From positions 1 to 11,862 of the forward strand of contig CBDUCN010000147.1 in the NCBI GenBank assembly GCA_965365655.1: a stretch of DNA of 11,862 nt, given 5' to 3'. The notes under the pieces are model-generated. The model was not told where the DNA came from. It saw only the letters and a program-made list of their open reading frames with translations, and made no database searches. A program made the translations under genes and the position numbers. The stretch is from JBFHNV01 sp965365655. GTDB taxonomy: Bacteria > Pseudomonadota > Gammaproteobacteria > HK1. Position 1 is the stretch's first letter; each line of letters begins with the position of its first letter. Shown here piece after piece: positions 1 through 7,418 of the stretch.

Positions 1-2
1 GA

Positions 3-194
3 AACCACGACATCCTGTCGTGGGAGTACCGTGACACCTTCGACCCGATCGGGACGGTGCCCGAGCCTACCGCGCTGGCCCTCGTCGCGCTGGCGCTGCT
101 CGCGGCCGGACGATGGACGCGGCGCGGCCGGCGCCTCGCCCGGACAGGCGGCGTCGCTGAAGGCCTGGCACCGTCACCGTCTGCACGGGTCTGA
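3..194 (+). CDS. PEP-CTERM sorting-domain protein, C-terminal end (5' truncated by window)
   Basis: Only the last 63 residues are visible, read in frame 3 to a TGA stop. They carry the tripartite PEP-CTERM signal: the motif VPEPTALALV, a hydrophobic stretch rich in Ala and Leu (ALALVALALLAAG), then the basic cluster RWTRRGRR. Such tails direct exported proteins to exosortase (EpsH/XrtA type), which cleaves near the PEP motif; these proteins usually go to the cell surface or extracellular matrix of biofilm-forming Gram-negatives. The preceding residues (NHDILSWEYRDTFDPIGT) belong to the mature domain, whose function cannot be judged. The tail continues about 20 residues past the basic cluster (RLARTGGVAEGLAPSPSARV), longer than usual for this signal. 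No exosortase gene is in the window. The motif is seen; the sorting route is family knowledge. Confidence 0.85.
   Translation, partial: NHDILSWEYRDTFDPIGTVPEPTALALVALALLAAGRWTRRGRRLARTGGVAEGLAPSPSARV
5..23. repeat. Perfect inverted repeat inside the PEP-CTERM gene
   Basis: CCACGACA and TGTCGTGG are exact reverse complements separated by tcc, giving an 8-bp stem with a 3-nt loop. It lies within codons of the PEP-CTERM gene (around N-H-D-I-L-S-W), so it may be a chance result of codon choice. No function is claimed. Confidence 0.4.
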
Positions 195-422
195 CACGCA
201 CTTCGCCAGCACGGATCTTAATCGGGGCGCCAGGGCGGCGACGGCTCTGCGCAGCACCGCCCCGGAGAGGAAAACGAACGGTGAACTCGTCTCCGTGCCG
301 GGCACGGTCGGCGTCCGGCGCCGCGGGCGCAGGCGCGCGGCCGTGCTCGCCATCACGCGCACCGCAGGAGGCAGCCGCCCCCGATCAGGACCTCCCCGTC
401 ACCGACCTTGCAGCAGCATCCG

Positions 423-2075
423 CTACTCGCGCTCGTACACGATCTGCCCGCCGACCACCGTCATCACGGGTCTGATCGTGCGGATCGCGTCGGCCGGGAT
501 GCCGAGGTAGTCGCGATCGAGCACCAGGAAGTCGGCCAGCTTGCCGACCTCCAGGCTGCCGAGGTCGTCCTCGCGGAATGCGAACCACGCGTTGGCGCGC
601 GTGTGGGCGATCAGCGCTTCCTCGCGGGTCACGGTGTCCTCGGTGAGCCGGTCGCCGTTCATCGCGCGTCCGGTCACCGCCCACCACAGCGTGTAGAACG
701 GGTTGGATTGATTGACCACCATGGTGTCCGTTCCGAGGCCCCACCGGACCCCCGAGGCCTGCAGCGTCCGGAGCGACGGGTTTCCGAATGCGAGCATCGT
801 CAGCGGGTGGCTGAACGAGTTGCCCGAGATGACCCGGCGGCTGTGAACCGCGAACCCCATGCCGAGCGCTCTCGCCCGTCCGATGATCGCCGCGTCGACG
901 CCGTCCGCGTGGTGGAAGGCCCAGCGCAGATCCTTTATCGGATGGTCCGCGGCGATCGATTCGTAGACGTCGAGGTGCTGCGTCATCGACGCCGGGTGCG
1001 TCGCGTGCTGCTGCAGGCTGCGGCCTCGTTCGGCCACCTGCCGCGCGAGGTTCGCGAACGTGCGCCGGTGCTCCGCCGTGCTGGCGGCGGGCTGCAGCAT
1101 CGAGTCGTGGATCGGGTTGTAGAGCCGCTCGCCGACCCCGATGCGCTGGAAGAAATCGCTGGCCTGGAAGAACTCGAGCGCATCCAGCTCGCCCGCCAGC
1201 GCGCCCTCCTCGCCCGGCTCGTAGGCCGGCGGGCTGAACAGGGAGAAGATGCGTAACGTGAGCTTCCCGTCACGTGCGAGCGCCTCGAACGCGTCGTAGA
1301 AGTCCATGGTGAGGCCGGAGCCGGCCGCGTCGATCACGCTCGTGAGCCCCATCGCGTTCAGGTACCCGACGAGTCCGAGCGCGCGTTCCCGCGCCTGATC
1401 CGGGTCCGGCTCCACGAGCTTCGCCAGCATTCGCCGCATCGCGGCGCCGCGCACGACCCCGGTGGGCCGCTCGTCGTCATCGAGGTCGATGTCGTTCGCG
1501 ATGTCCAGCCAGACGATCTCGGTGTCCTCGTCGATGCCGATCGCGCGAAAGGCCCGGGTGTTCGCGGAACCCGTCCCGAACAGCAGCTGCACGAACACGG
1601 GATTGTCCGGAGCGACCTCGTCGAGCTCCTGGCGGGTGAACGCGCTCCGGTCGTCGCTGAACTGGTGTGGCGTGTAGCCGCCGAGGACCACGACCCACCG
1701 GCCCGGGCCGAGCTCGCGCGCGCGCTCGGCGATCAGGCGCCTGGCCTCCTCACGGCTGTGCACGCCGTCGAGGCGAACGTCGCTGGGCCACTGCCGCGAG
1801 CCGCGGATGATGTGCACGTGATTGTCGATCAGTCCCGGAATGACGGTCTGCTGCTGCAGATCGATCACGCGGGTGCTCGCGTCGACGTGGCGGCGGACCT
1901 CCCGATCGGAGCCGACGGCCAGGATGCGGCCGTCACGCACGGCAAGCGCCTCGTGAATCGAGAAGCGCTCGTCGACCGTGACGATGCGGCCGTTCGTCAC
2001 CACCAGGTCGGCGGGCTGGGCGGTCGCGGCCAGCATCGGCAGCAGTGACAGCATTGCAATGAACCGAACCGTCAT
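423..2075 (-). CDS. Exported amidohydrolase, YtcJ/Amidohydrolase_3 family
   Basis: A 550-residue metal-dependent hydrolase. Residues 1-19 form a signal peptide (MTVRFIAMLSLLPMLAATA, likely cut at ATA|QP), so the enzyme should act in the periplasm. Residues about 20-80 form the N-terminal half of the beta-sandwich (DLVVTNGRIVTVDERF, GRILAVGSD), then the barrel opens with GLIDNHVH (His86, His88, expected metal ligands). Other candidate active-site residues are His357/His360 (QQHATH), His388/His389 (FHHAD) and Asp450 (GLGTD). The C-terminus is the usual GSLEVGKLADFLVLD ... TVVGGQIVYE. Length matches the YtcJ group, which hydrolyses C-N bonds in amide, formamide or imide-like substrates; the substrate here is unknown. 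The ATG start is fixed by GGAGG 7 nt upstream and by the signal peptide. It is convergent with the PEP-CTERM gene, 228 bp away, with no strong terminator seen between them. Confidence 0.95.
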   Translation of the reverse strand: MTVRFIAMLSLLPMLAATAQPADLVVTNGRIVTVDERFSIHEALAVRDGRILAVGSDREVRRHVDASTRVIDLQQQTVIPGLIDNHVHIIRGSRQWPSDVRLDGVHSREEARRLIAERARELGPGRWVVVLGGYTPHQFSDDRSAFTRQELDEVAPDNPVFVQLLFGTGSANTRAFRAIGIDEDTEIVWLDIANDIDLDDDERPTGVVRGAAMRRMLAKLVEPDPDQARERALGLVGYLNAMGLTSVIDAAGSGLTMDFYDAFEALARDGKLTLRIFSLFSPPAYEPGEEGALAGELDALEFFQASDFFQRIGVGERLYNPIHDSMLQPAASTAEHRRTFANLARQVAERGRSLQQHATHPASMTQHLDVYESIAADHPIKDLRWAFHHADGVDAAIIGRARALGMGFAVHSRRVISGNSFSHPLTMLAFGNPSLRTLQASGVRWGLGTDTMVVNQSNPFYTLWWAVTGRAMNGDRLTEDTVTREEALIAHTRANAWFAFREDDLGSLEVGKLADFLVLDRDYLGIPADAIRTIRPVMTVVGGQIVYERE

Positions 2076-2082
2076 GGTCCCG

Positions 2083-2087
2083 CCTCC
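2083..2087 (-). promoter_or_regulatory. Ribosome binding site of the amidohydrolase gene
   Basis: GGAGG on the minus strand, 7 nt before the ATG at 2075. It supports this start and argues against a longer N-terminus. Confidence 0.75.
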
Positions 2088-2229
2088 GTGGGAGAGTCAG
2101 GCTTCGCGACCTGCAGTGCGACGTCTTGTCCAGAGCCTTGTCTGGCGCTGCTGCACGCGGCCGCCGGGCCGGGTCGCAGCGCATGCCGGCAGGCCTCGGA
2201 GCCGCTTCGCCCGGCATTCATTCGCGTGA

Positions 2230-2259
2230 CGCATCGATCATAGAGGTCCGCACGATGCG
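2230..2259 (-). promoter_or_regulatory. Possible amidohydrolase promoter with flanking inverted repeat
   Basis: On the minus strand TATGAT (2237-2242) matches five of six bases of a sigma70 -10 element in an otherwise GC-rich region. No good -35 is seen 16-18 nt upstream. The hexamer is bracketed by a 7-bp inverted repeat, CGCATCG (2230-2236) and CGATGCG (2253-2259), which could be an operator. The predicted leader is about 155 nt. This is inference from sequence pattern alone. Confidence 0.3.
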
Positions 2260-2470
2260 CCGGAGCGACGCGCCGGGCGGAAGGCTCGGGCGCGCCGATG
2301 CGGCGTGTCCTCGATGATGCCCTCGCGCAGCTCATGCGCGCCGAGGTCCGCCCCGGGCTCTGCGAGGCGCTGTCCACGGGCGGCGCGTTCCGCTCGCCGC
2401 GGTCGTCAGCCACGTGCGCCGCACGCGTCGCCGGCCCGCGCGGGCGAAACCCGGTCGTCGTCGCCGGATA

Positions 2471-3169
2471 TCAGCCGCCGGAGCGTCTGCCGACGGACTG
2501 CCCGCCGCCCGCACCGCCACCGCCGGAAGCACCGCCACCGCCCGCCGCACCGCCACCGCCGGCGGCGCCACCACCGCCGGCCGCGCCACCCGGCCGGACC
2601 GGCCGCCCGATCGGCTGTGACGGGCGCGGCGGACGCGCAATCGGGCGCTCCGGGCGAGGCGGACGCTCGATCGGGTTCTCCGGGCGGGGCGGACGCTCGA
2701 TCGGATGCTCGGGGCGTGGCGGGCGCCCCGGCTCGATGGGGTGCACCGGGACCTCGCCCGCGGGTGGCGCCGCGCCGCCGCCGGCCACGCCGACGCGGCT
2801 GACGGGCGGCTCCGCGCCCGGAGCGGCGCCGCGCTCTGCGGCGGCGGCCGCCGCCTCGGCCTCGCGCTTCCTGCGCTCCTCGCCCATGCGCTGCGCCTCG
2901 GTGCGCACGCTCTCGGCCCGCGCCTCCGCCTCCCGGCGCTGCTCCTCGCTCGGCCCCGGCGGCAGCTTCACCTCCTCGACCTGCTTCGCGTCCGCCGGCG
3001 GCCGATCGGAGAAGGTGACGTTGCCCGATTCGTCGACCGAGCGGTACGTGCCCTGAGCGTGTGCCGCCGGCGCGCAGACCCACAGCGCCACCGCGGCGGC
3101 AACGGCTGCGGCGGCGCGCACGCGTCCGGGACACGGCGACGGCGCCCAATGGACGACTCTGGTAATCAT
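2471..3169 (-). CDS. Exported DUF4124 protein with Pro-rich decapeptide repeats and Gly/Ala tail
   Basis: A 232-residue protein. A signal peptide (hydrophobic run about residues 18-33, cleavage AHA|QG after residue 38) leads to a short DUF4124 motif at about 39-65 (GTYRSVDESGNVTFSDRPP), a small beta module common in exported proteins of Beta- and Gammaproteobacteria. Residues about 73-113 are charged and Glu/Arg/Ala-rich (EEQRREAEARAESVRTEAQR), probably helical or coiled-coil. Residues 149-193 are decapeptide repeats with the pattern RPPRPExPIE, and 194-223 are repeats of AAGGGG. Such tails are often disordered and may span the cell wall or bind partners; no enzymatic role is suggested. The ATG is set by GAGGAGG 9 nt upstream. 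The gene is divergent from the AsmA-family gene. The long opposite-strand frame over the same bases is explained by the repeat composition. Confidence 0.88.
   Translation of the reverse strand: MITRVVHWAPSPCPGRVRAAAAVAAAVALWVCAPAAHAQGTYRSVDESGNVTFSDRPPADAKQVEEVKLPPGPSEEQRREAEARAESVRTEAQRMGEERRKREAEAAAAAAERGAAPGAEPPVSRVGVAGGGAAPPAGEVPVHPIEPGRPPRPEHPIERPPRPENPIERPPRPERPIARPPRPSQPIGRPVRPGGAAGGGGAAGGGGAAGGGGASGGGGAGGGQSVGRRSGG
2501..2590 (-). repeat. Gly/Ala low-complexity repeats (AAGGGG units)
   Basis: Residues 194-223 of the DUF4124 protein are made almost only of Gly and Ala in about five hexapeptide units (AAGGGG, one ASGGGG). The DNA is a degenerate repeat of gccaccgccgg-like units on the plus strand, prone to slippage. 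Confidence 0.8.
2606..2725 (-). repeat. Four tandem 30-bp units encoding RPPRPExPIE decapeptides
   Basis: Residues 149-188 of the DUF4124 protein read RPPRPEHPIE, RPPRPENPIE, RPPRPERPIA and RPPRPSQPIG, followed by a partial fifth unit RPVRPG. Divergence rises towards the C-terminus (away from units 1 and 2), suggesting tandem duplication followed by drift. Copy number may vary between strains. Confidence 0.85.
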
Positions 3170-3178
3170 GATGCGGGT

Positions 3179-3185
3179 CCTCCTC
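3179..3185 (-). promoter_or_regulatory. Ribosome binding site of the DUF4124 gene
   Basis: GAGGAGG on the minus strand, 9 nt before the ATG at 3169. This near-perfect site selects this start over the much longer open frame that continues upstream. Confidence 0.8.
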
Positions 3186-3468
3186 ACGGGCCGGTCGCCT
3201 GCACAAGCCTCCCGCCGCACGCGGCGCGTAACTCGCAAGCAGCGTATGGGCATGACCGACGCGCTGGACTGCGCGCGGTCTTCGCCCTGCTCCAGCGCGA
3301 TGATAGCCGGGCCCGCCGCGTGCGTCGGTCCCCGAGCCGCCGCCGCGCCACGACACCCGGTGCCGCAACGCCTGCTTCTCCGGTGGGCCGCCCGCGGCGC
3401 TCCGGTGCGTAGAGCGGCCGCAGCGCACGGCGGAGCAGGCCGCGCCGCCACGCACCGGGCACGGCCGC

Positions 3469-3474
3469 TACACT
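3469..3474 (+). promoter_or_regulatory. Candidate -10 element for the AsmA-family gene
   Basis: TACACT (four of six matches to TATAAT, in the context gcTACACTgc) stands out in GC-rich DNA. It would place transcription start near 3481, leaving a leader of about 43 nt before the GTG at 3524. The -35 region is poor. Confidence 0.35.
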
Positions 3475-3523
3475 GCACCGCCCTGCCGCCCCGGAACGGG
3501 CAGCGCACGCGAACCGCTCGCCC

Positions 3524-6500
3524 GTGAACCAGCCCGGCCCTCCCCTGCCCTCGCCCTCGCGCGCCCGCCGGCGCCGCGTGGCGGTCGCCGCGGCGCTCGT
3601 GCTCGCCGGCACCGCCGCGCTGATCGCGCTCGCGCCGTCGATGATCGACACCGAGCCGATGCGCGAGCGGGTCGTCGCGGACGCGTCGCGCGCCCTCGGA
3701 CACCCCGTACGCGTGGCCGGCGCCGTGCGGCTCACGCTGCTGCCACGCCCGGCGCTGGTGCTGGAGGACGTGCAGGTCCGCGAGTCGGAAGACGACGGCT
3801 CGGCCGAACTGATGGCGGCGCGCCGGGTCCGCGTCGAGCCGGCGCTCGGGGCGCTGCTGCGCGGCGAGGTGCAGCTTGACGCGCTACGCATCGAGAACGC
3901 GCAGGCCTGGCTGCGGCTCGACGCGGCCGGGCGCCCGCGCTGGACGCTGGATGCTGGCGCCGGCGCGGCCCCACGCTCGATCGAAGGCCGCGACGTCGCG
4001 TTGCACGTCGCCGACGGCGACCGCGAGGTCACGCTCGCGCTGGCTCGTTTCGACGCCGATCTCGGCGCCGACGGGACGCTTGCCGGCGAGGCGCGCGGGC
4101 AGATCTCGGGCCTGGACGCGCAGGTCGCGCCGCAGGCGTTGCTGGACGCGGTCGGCGCGCGCGGCGACGGGCTCGCGGTCGACGCGCGATTCACCGTCGG
4201 TCCCGGTCCGGTGCTCGCGCTGCCGTCGCTGTCACTGGGCGACGGCAGCGAGCGCGTCTCAGGGACGCTGCGCATCGACTGGCCGCGCCGGCGACTGGAG
4301 GCGGAGCTGTCACGGTCCGCGCTTGCGCTGTCCGACGCCTGCCCGGTGCCTTCCGGCGAACCCGCCGGCGCGCTGTCGCACGCGCTCCCGCCGACGGACC
4401 TCGGCGGCTGGAGCGCCGTGCTGGACCTGCGTGTCGAGACGCTCCGCGCGGCCGGCGTGGACCTGCGCGGGCTGCACGCGAGCGCGTCGGCGGGCGACGG
4501 ACGCGTCGCGCTGTCCGCTGCCGCGGGTGACGACACGCTGGAGGTCGCGCTCGAGCGCGGCGCGGCCGACGGCACGGCGGCACGGCTCACACTGCGCGCG
4601 GCGCCGGCAACGGCCTCGGCCGTGCTCGCGTGCCTCGGCGTGCCCGCGCCGGCACTCGCGAACGTTCGCGGCCTGGACGTCGCGCTGGAGTCGTCCGGGG
4701 GCTCGCCGCGTGCGCTGCTCGACGGCGCCACGGGACACGTGCGCATCGCCGGCGTGCCAGTGGACGGGGCCGCGCCGTGGGCGCTGCTCGACGCGCACGC
4801 CGAGCTCGCCGCGGGCCGGCTCGCGAGCGCGGAGCTGCGGCTCGCGCACGGGCCCGGCGAGCCGCTGGTGTTGAGCGCATCCGGCGGGCCGCTGCGCGAG
4901 CTGCTCCGCGGGGAGTGGCCGTTCGACGCGAAGTGGACCGTCGCCGGGCGGCAGCACGCGCTCGAGGGCTCGGTAGTCACCACCGGCGACGCGCGCCGCG
5001 CGCACGGCAGCTTCCGCGCGGGGACTGCGACGGATCCGCGCGGCGCCGCGATGCTGTCGGGTACCGGGCGTTGGACGCTGCAGGGCGAGCGGGTCGCCCT
5101 CAGCGCGCTGGCCGTCGAGGTCGCCGGCAACGCGCTCGCCGGCGAGCTCGCGTTCGACGCGTCGGTGTCGCCGATCGCCGTCACCGGCCACCTGCGGCTG
5201 GACACGGCCGGCGTCGACTGGCTCGCGTCGCTCGCGCCCGGAGGCGCGCCGGCCGGAACGGAGCTGCCCGAGTTCGCGATCGAGGGCCTGCGCGTGCAGA
5301 TCGGATCCCTGGACGGGCTGCCGTTCGCCATGCGCGCGGTGGACGCTCGGCTCGTGACCCGTGGCGACGAGCTGCGGTTCGACCCGCTGGCCGTCGACAT
5401 GCTCGCCGCGCGCTGGCGCGGCGAGATCAGCGTCGACGCGACCGGCGATCCGCCGGGCGCGCGCTACGCGCTGACCGTCGAGGAGGCGCCGCTGGCCGAC
5501 GTGCCGGTGTTCGCGGCGCTGCCGGTGCGCCTCGACTCCGCGCAGGGCGTGAAGGTCGCCGGGCGGTGGAGCGGAAGGGACGCCGCGACCGTGGCCGCGT
5601 CGCTGGAGCTCGACGCGTCGGGCGACCGGCTCTCGTTGCAGGCGCCGCCTGCGCTCGGAGGCGGCGAGCTCGTGCTGGAGCAGGTGACGGCCCGCCTGCG
5701 GCCGCGGGACGGGCTCGCCGTTCACGGGCTGGCGACGCTGCACGGCGAGGCGCTGGAGGTCGATGTCGCGGCGGCACCGCGCGACCCGGCAGCCGACTGG
5801 CGGGTGAAGGCCTCCGCGCGGGGCGCCGTCGGCGAGCTGCGCATCGCCGGCGACGTCGGCGGTGACGTCGCCGGCGAAGCCGCGGTCGACGTGAGCGCGG
5901 AGGGGCCGGACCTTGCCCGGCTGCTCGCGCTGGTCGGCGTGGACGGCCCGCATGTGAGCGGCGAGTGGAGCGCGAATGCACGCGTGACGCGCGACGGCGA
6001 CGGCGACGGCGACGCCGTCGCGCTCGCGCCGCTCGCGGTGAGCGCCGGCGCCATCGGATCGCTGTCGGGCGACGCGCGGCTCGAGCACGCCGAGCGGCCG
6101 CGGCTGACCGCGCGGCTCACCTCGCAGCGCGTCGACCTGTCCGGTCTCGTGGCCGCGGCGGAGCCGCCGGTTGCCACCGACGGTCGTCATATTCCGAACA
6201 CGCACCTGCCGGTCCCGCCGGATCCGGGGCTGGACAGCGACATCTCCGTGGAGATCGCCGAGGTGCTCGGCCTGCCCGAGCGCCTGCGCGACGTGCGCGC
6301 CCGGCTGCGCAGCGACGCGACGCGTGCCGCGCTCGACGACGTGCACGCGACGATGGCCGACGGCGCGGTGCTCACCGGGCGGGTCGCGACCGAGGCGGCG
6401 GACCCGGCGCGGCGATGGTCGGTCGCGATCGACGCGCGCGGCGTCGACATGGGCGTGTTCATCACGTACGGCGACGACGTTGAGCCGATCGGCTGGCCGG

Positions 6501-7204
6501 CCGACGCCACGCTCGGCGTCGACGGCACCGGCGACGATCTGTACGCGCTGCTCGCGAGCGCGCGCGGCACCCTGCAGGTGCGCGGCGGCAGGACCACGCT
6601 GGGGAAGGAGGACTTCTCGGTGTGGGACGTGAACCTGCTCAACATGATGCTGCCGGCGATCGGCGACGGACGCCCGTCGCGCATGAACTGTGCGTCCATC
6701 GAGGCGGAGATCGGCGGCGGCCGGCTCACCACCGAGGCGCTGATCATCGACGCCGAGAACGTCACGATCGCGGGCAGCGGCAGCGTGGACCTGCGCAGCG
6801 AGGCGCTCGACGTCATGCTGGTGCCGAGCCCCAAGCACCCCGGACTGCTGGGCGGCGCGACGCCGGTGCACGTCACCGGAACGGTCGCGGCACCGCAGGT
6901 GTCGGTCGCGAGCGGCGCCCTGGTGACGTCGAGCGGCGCCCTGCTGCTCGGCGCACTGAACCCGTATCTGCTGCTCGGCGCGATGGTGCCCGCGTCGGCC
7001 GGAGACTCCGAGGCGACCTGCGGACGCGCGGTAGAGCTGGCCGAGCAGCCGTCCGCCGAGGTCGCGCGCAAGGCCGGCGAGCTCGAGAAGGCGCACGGCG
7101 GCGGCGTGACGCGCGTGCTCACGGCGCCGCTGCGTGCGATCGGGGGTGCGCTGCGGGGCCGCACCTCCGGCGCGGCGCCGCAGGCGCCGGTGCGCGAAGA
7201 GTGA
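3524..7204 (+). CDS. AsmA-family envelope protein
   Basis: A 1226-residue protein of the AsmA family, large relatives of AsmA/YhdP/TamB that sit in the inner membrane, extend across the periplasm and are linked to outer-membrane lipid transport or homeostasis. After a basic N-terminus (RARRRR) a single membrane helix is seen at about 19-38, followed by the AsmA start motif (about 50-140: VVADASRALGHPVRVAGAVR, LLPRPALVLEDVQV, LRIENAQAWLRL). The long middle consists of alternating beta-strand-like repeats. The conserved C-terminal AsmA region lies at about 1010-1115 (GTLQVRGGRTTL, LNMMLPAIGDG, ALIIDAENVTIAGSGSVDLRSEALDV), and a hydrophobic segment with LNPYLLLGAMVPASAGDSEATC follows, as in many members. 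The start is GTG, chosen because the membrane segment follows directly; no good Shine-Dalgarno is visible. Family assignment is sure; which AsmA paralogue it matches is not. Confidence 0.95.
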   Translation: MNQPGPPLPSPSRARRRRVAVAAALVLAGTAALIALAPSMIDTEPMRERVVADASRALGHPVRVAGAVRLTLLPRPALVLEDVQVRESEDDGSAELMAARRVRVEPALGALLRGEVQLDALRIENAQAWLRLDAAGRPRWTLDAGAGAAPRSIEGRDVALHVADGDREVTLALARFDADLGADGTLAGEARGQISGLDAQVAPQALLDAVGARGDGLAVDARFTVGPGPVLALPSLSLGDGSERVSGTLRIDWPRRRLEAELSRSALALSDACPVPSGEPAGALSHALPPTDLGGWSAVLDLRVETLRAAGVDLRGLHASASAGDGRVALSAAAGDDTLEVALERGAADGTAARLTLRAAPATASAVLACLGVPAPALANVRGLDVALESSGGSPRALLDGATGHVRIAGVPVDGAAPWALLDAHAELAAGRLASAELRLAHGPGEPLVLSASGGPLRELLRGEWPFDAKWTVAGRQHALEGSVVTTGDARRAHGSFRAGTATDPRGAAMLSGTGRWTLQGERVALSALAVEVAGNALAGELAFDASVSPIAVTGHLRLDTAGVDWLASLAPGGAPAGTELPEFAIEGLRVQIGSLDGLPFAMRAVDARLVTRGDELRFDPLAVDMLAARWRGEISVDATGDPPGARYALTVEEAPLADVPVFAALPVRLDSAQGVKVAGRWSGRDAATVAASLELDASGDRLSLQAPPALGGGELVLEQVTARLRPRDGLAVHGLATLHGEALEVDVAAAPRDPAADWRVKASARGAVGELRIAGDVGGDVAGEAAVDVSAEGPDLARLLALVGVDGPHVSGEWSANARVTRDGDGDGDAVALAPLAVSAGAIGSLSGDARLEHAERPRLTARLTSQRVDLSGLVAAAEPPVATDGRHIPNTHLPVPPDPGLDSDISVEIAEVLGLPERLRDVRARLRSDATRAALDDVHATMADGAVLTGRVATEAADPARRWSVAIDARGVDMGVFITYGDDVEPIGWPADATLGVDGTGDDLYALLASARGTLQVRGGRTTLGKEDFSVWDVNLLNMMLPAIGDGRPSRMNCASIEAEIGGGRLTTEALIIDAENVTIAGSGSVDLRSEALDVMLVPSPKHPGLLGGATPVHVTGTVAAPQVSVASGALVTSSGALLLGALNPYLLLGAMVPASAGDSEATCGRAVELAEQPSAEVARKAGELEKAHGGGVTRVLTAPLRAIGGALRGRTSGAAPQAPVREE

Positions 7205-7328
7205 AGCCCGCCGGGCCCGGCGCACGACCCACGGAGCGCCGCGCGACGGCGTGCCGCTCACGCGCCGCGGTCCGGCGTTGACCCTGCGCAGGACGGCGGC
7301 TCGTCGGTACGTCGGGCCGGGCCCCTGG

Positions 7329-7334
7329 TAAACT
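7329..7334 (+). promoter_or_regulatory. Candidate -10 element for the small exported protein
   Basis: TAAACT in the context ggTAAACTtc, about 85 nt before the ATG at 7419. The -35 region 17 nt upstream is weak. The site suggests the small gene can be transcribed apart from the AsmA-family gene, whose stop is 214 bp upstream of that ATG. Confidence 0.3.
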
Positions 7335-7403
7335 TCGCGGCTGCCGCGGCGTGGAGTCACCGCGCCGGTGCAGCAAATCACGCTTACCCGAACCCTTTCA
7401 GCC

Positions 7404-7409
7404 GAGGAG
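7404..7409 (+). promoter_or_regulatory. Ribosome binding site of the small exported protein
   Basis: GAGGAG 9 nt before the ATG at 7419. It places the start there, directly before the signal peptide, instead of at the in-frame GTG at 7368. Confidence 0.8.
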
Positions 7410-7418
7410 ACCTCTGTC

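Larger units (their letters stand above)
2076..2470. other. Non-coding gap between amidohydrolase and DUF4124 gene
   Basis: A 395-bp stretch with no convincing gene. Open frames here on either strand are rich in Arg, Ser, Ala and Pro and resemble chance frames of GC-rich DNA. It holds the candidate amidohydrolase promoter (about 2230-2259), a small hairpin CCAGA-N6-TCTGG near 2131-2146, and a 12-nt palindrome GCCCGCGCGGGC at 2434-2445 just downstream of the DUF4124 stop. None is followed by a T-run, so no terminator is called. Confidence 0.5.
3170..3523. other. Divergent intergenic region, DUF4124 gene / AsmA-family gene
   Basis: A 354-bp gap between two divergent genes, so it must hold promoters for both. 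On the plus strand the best candidate is TACACT at 3469-3474. On the minus strand only the ribosome binding site is clear; no good -10/-35 pair was found. Open frames inside the gap have chance-like composition and no start signals. Confidence 0.5.

Noticed and set aside
195..422. The 228-bp gap between the PEP-CTERM and amidohydrolase genes, examined for a small gene or terminator.
   Set aside because: Short frames on both strands have chance composition, and no stable hairpin followed by a T-run was found.
2072..2413. A 113-codon minus-strand frame whose stop overlaps the amidohydrolase ATG, as in a translationally coupled pair.
   Set aside because: Composition is Arg/Ser/Ala-rich without hydrophobic core, there is no recognisable domain, and the amidohydrolase has its own strong ribosome binding site and a possible promoter inside this frame.
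2298..3056. A 252-codon open frame on the plus strand opposite the DUF4124 gene, with poly-Pro and GRGGRSIG repeats.
   Set aside because: Its repeats are the mirror of the decapeptide and Gly/Ala repeats on the minus strand, it has no ribosome binding site or signal peptide, and the minus frame has both plus a recognised domain.
5993..6015. A short run of gacggc hexamers, encoding DGDGDGD, considered as a calcium-binding site.
   Set aside because: It lacks the spacing of an EF-hand or RTX repeat and lies in a loop-like part of the AsmA protein; probably simple-sequence drift.
6910..6943. A 13-nt direct repeat, GAGCGGCGCCCTG, at 6910-6922 and 6931-6943.
   Set aside because: It encodes the repeated peptide SGAL in frame within the hydrophobic C-terminal part of the AsmA protein and is best explained by coding constraint.
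7209..7222. Perfect palindrome CGCCGGGCCCGGCG just after the AsmA-family stop, considered as a terminator.
   Set aside because: It would form only a 5-bp stem with a GGCC loop and no T-run follows; such palindromes are common by chance at this GC content.
7278..7334. TTGACC at 7278-7283 paired with TAAACT at 7329-7334 as one sigma70 promoter.
   Set aside because: The spacing is 45 nt, far outside 16-18 nt.
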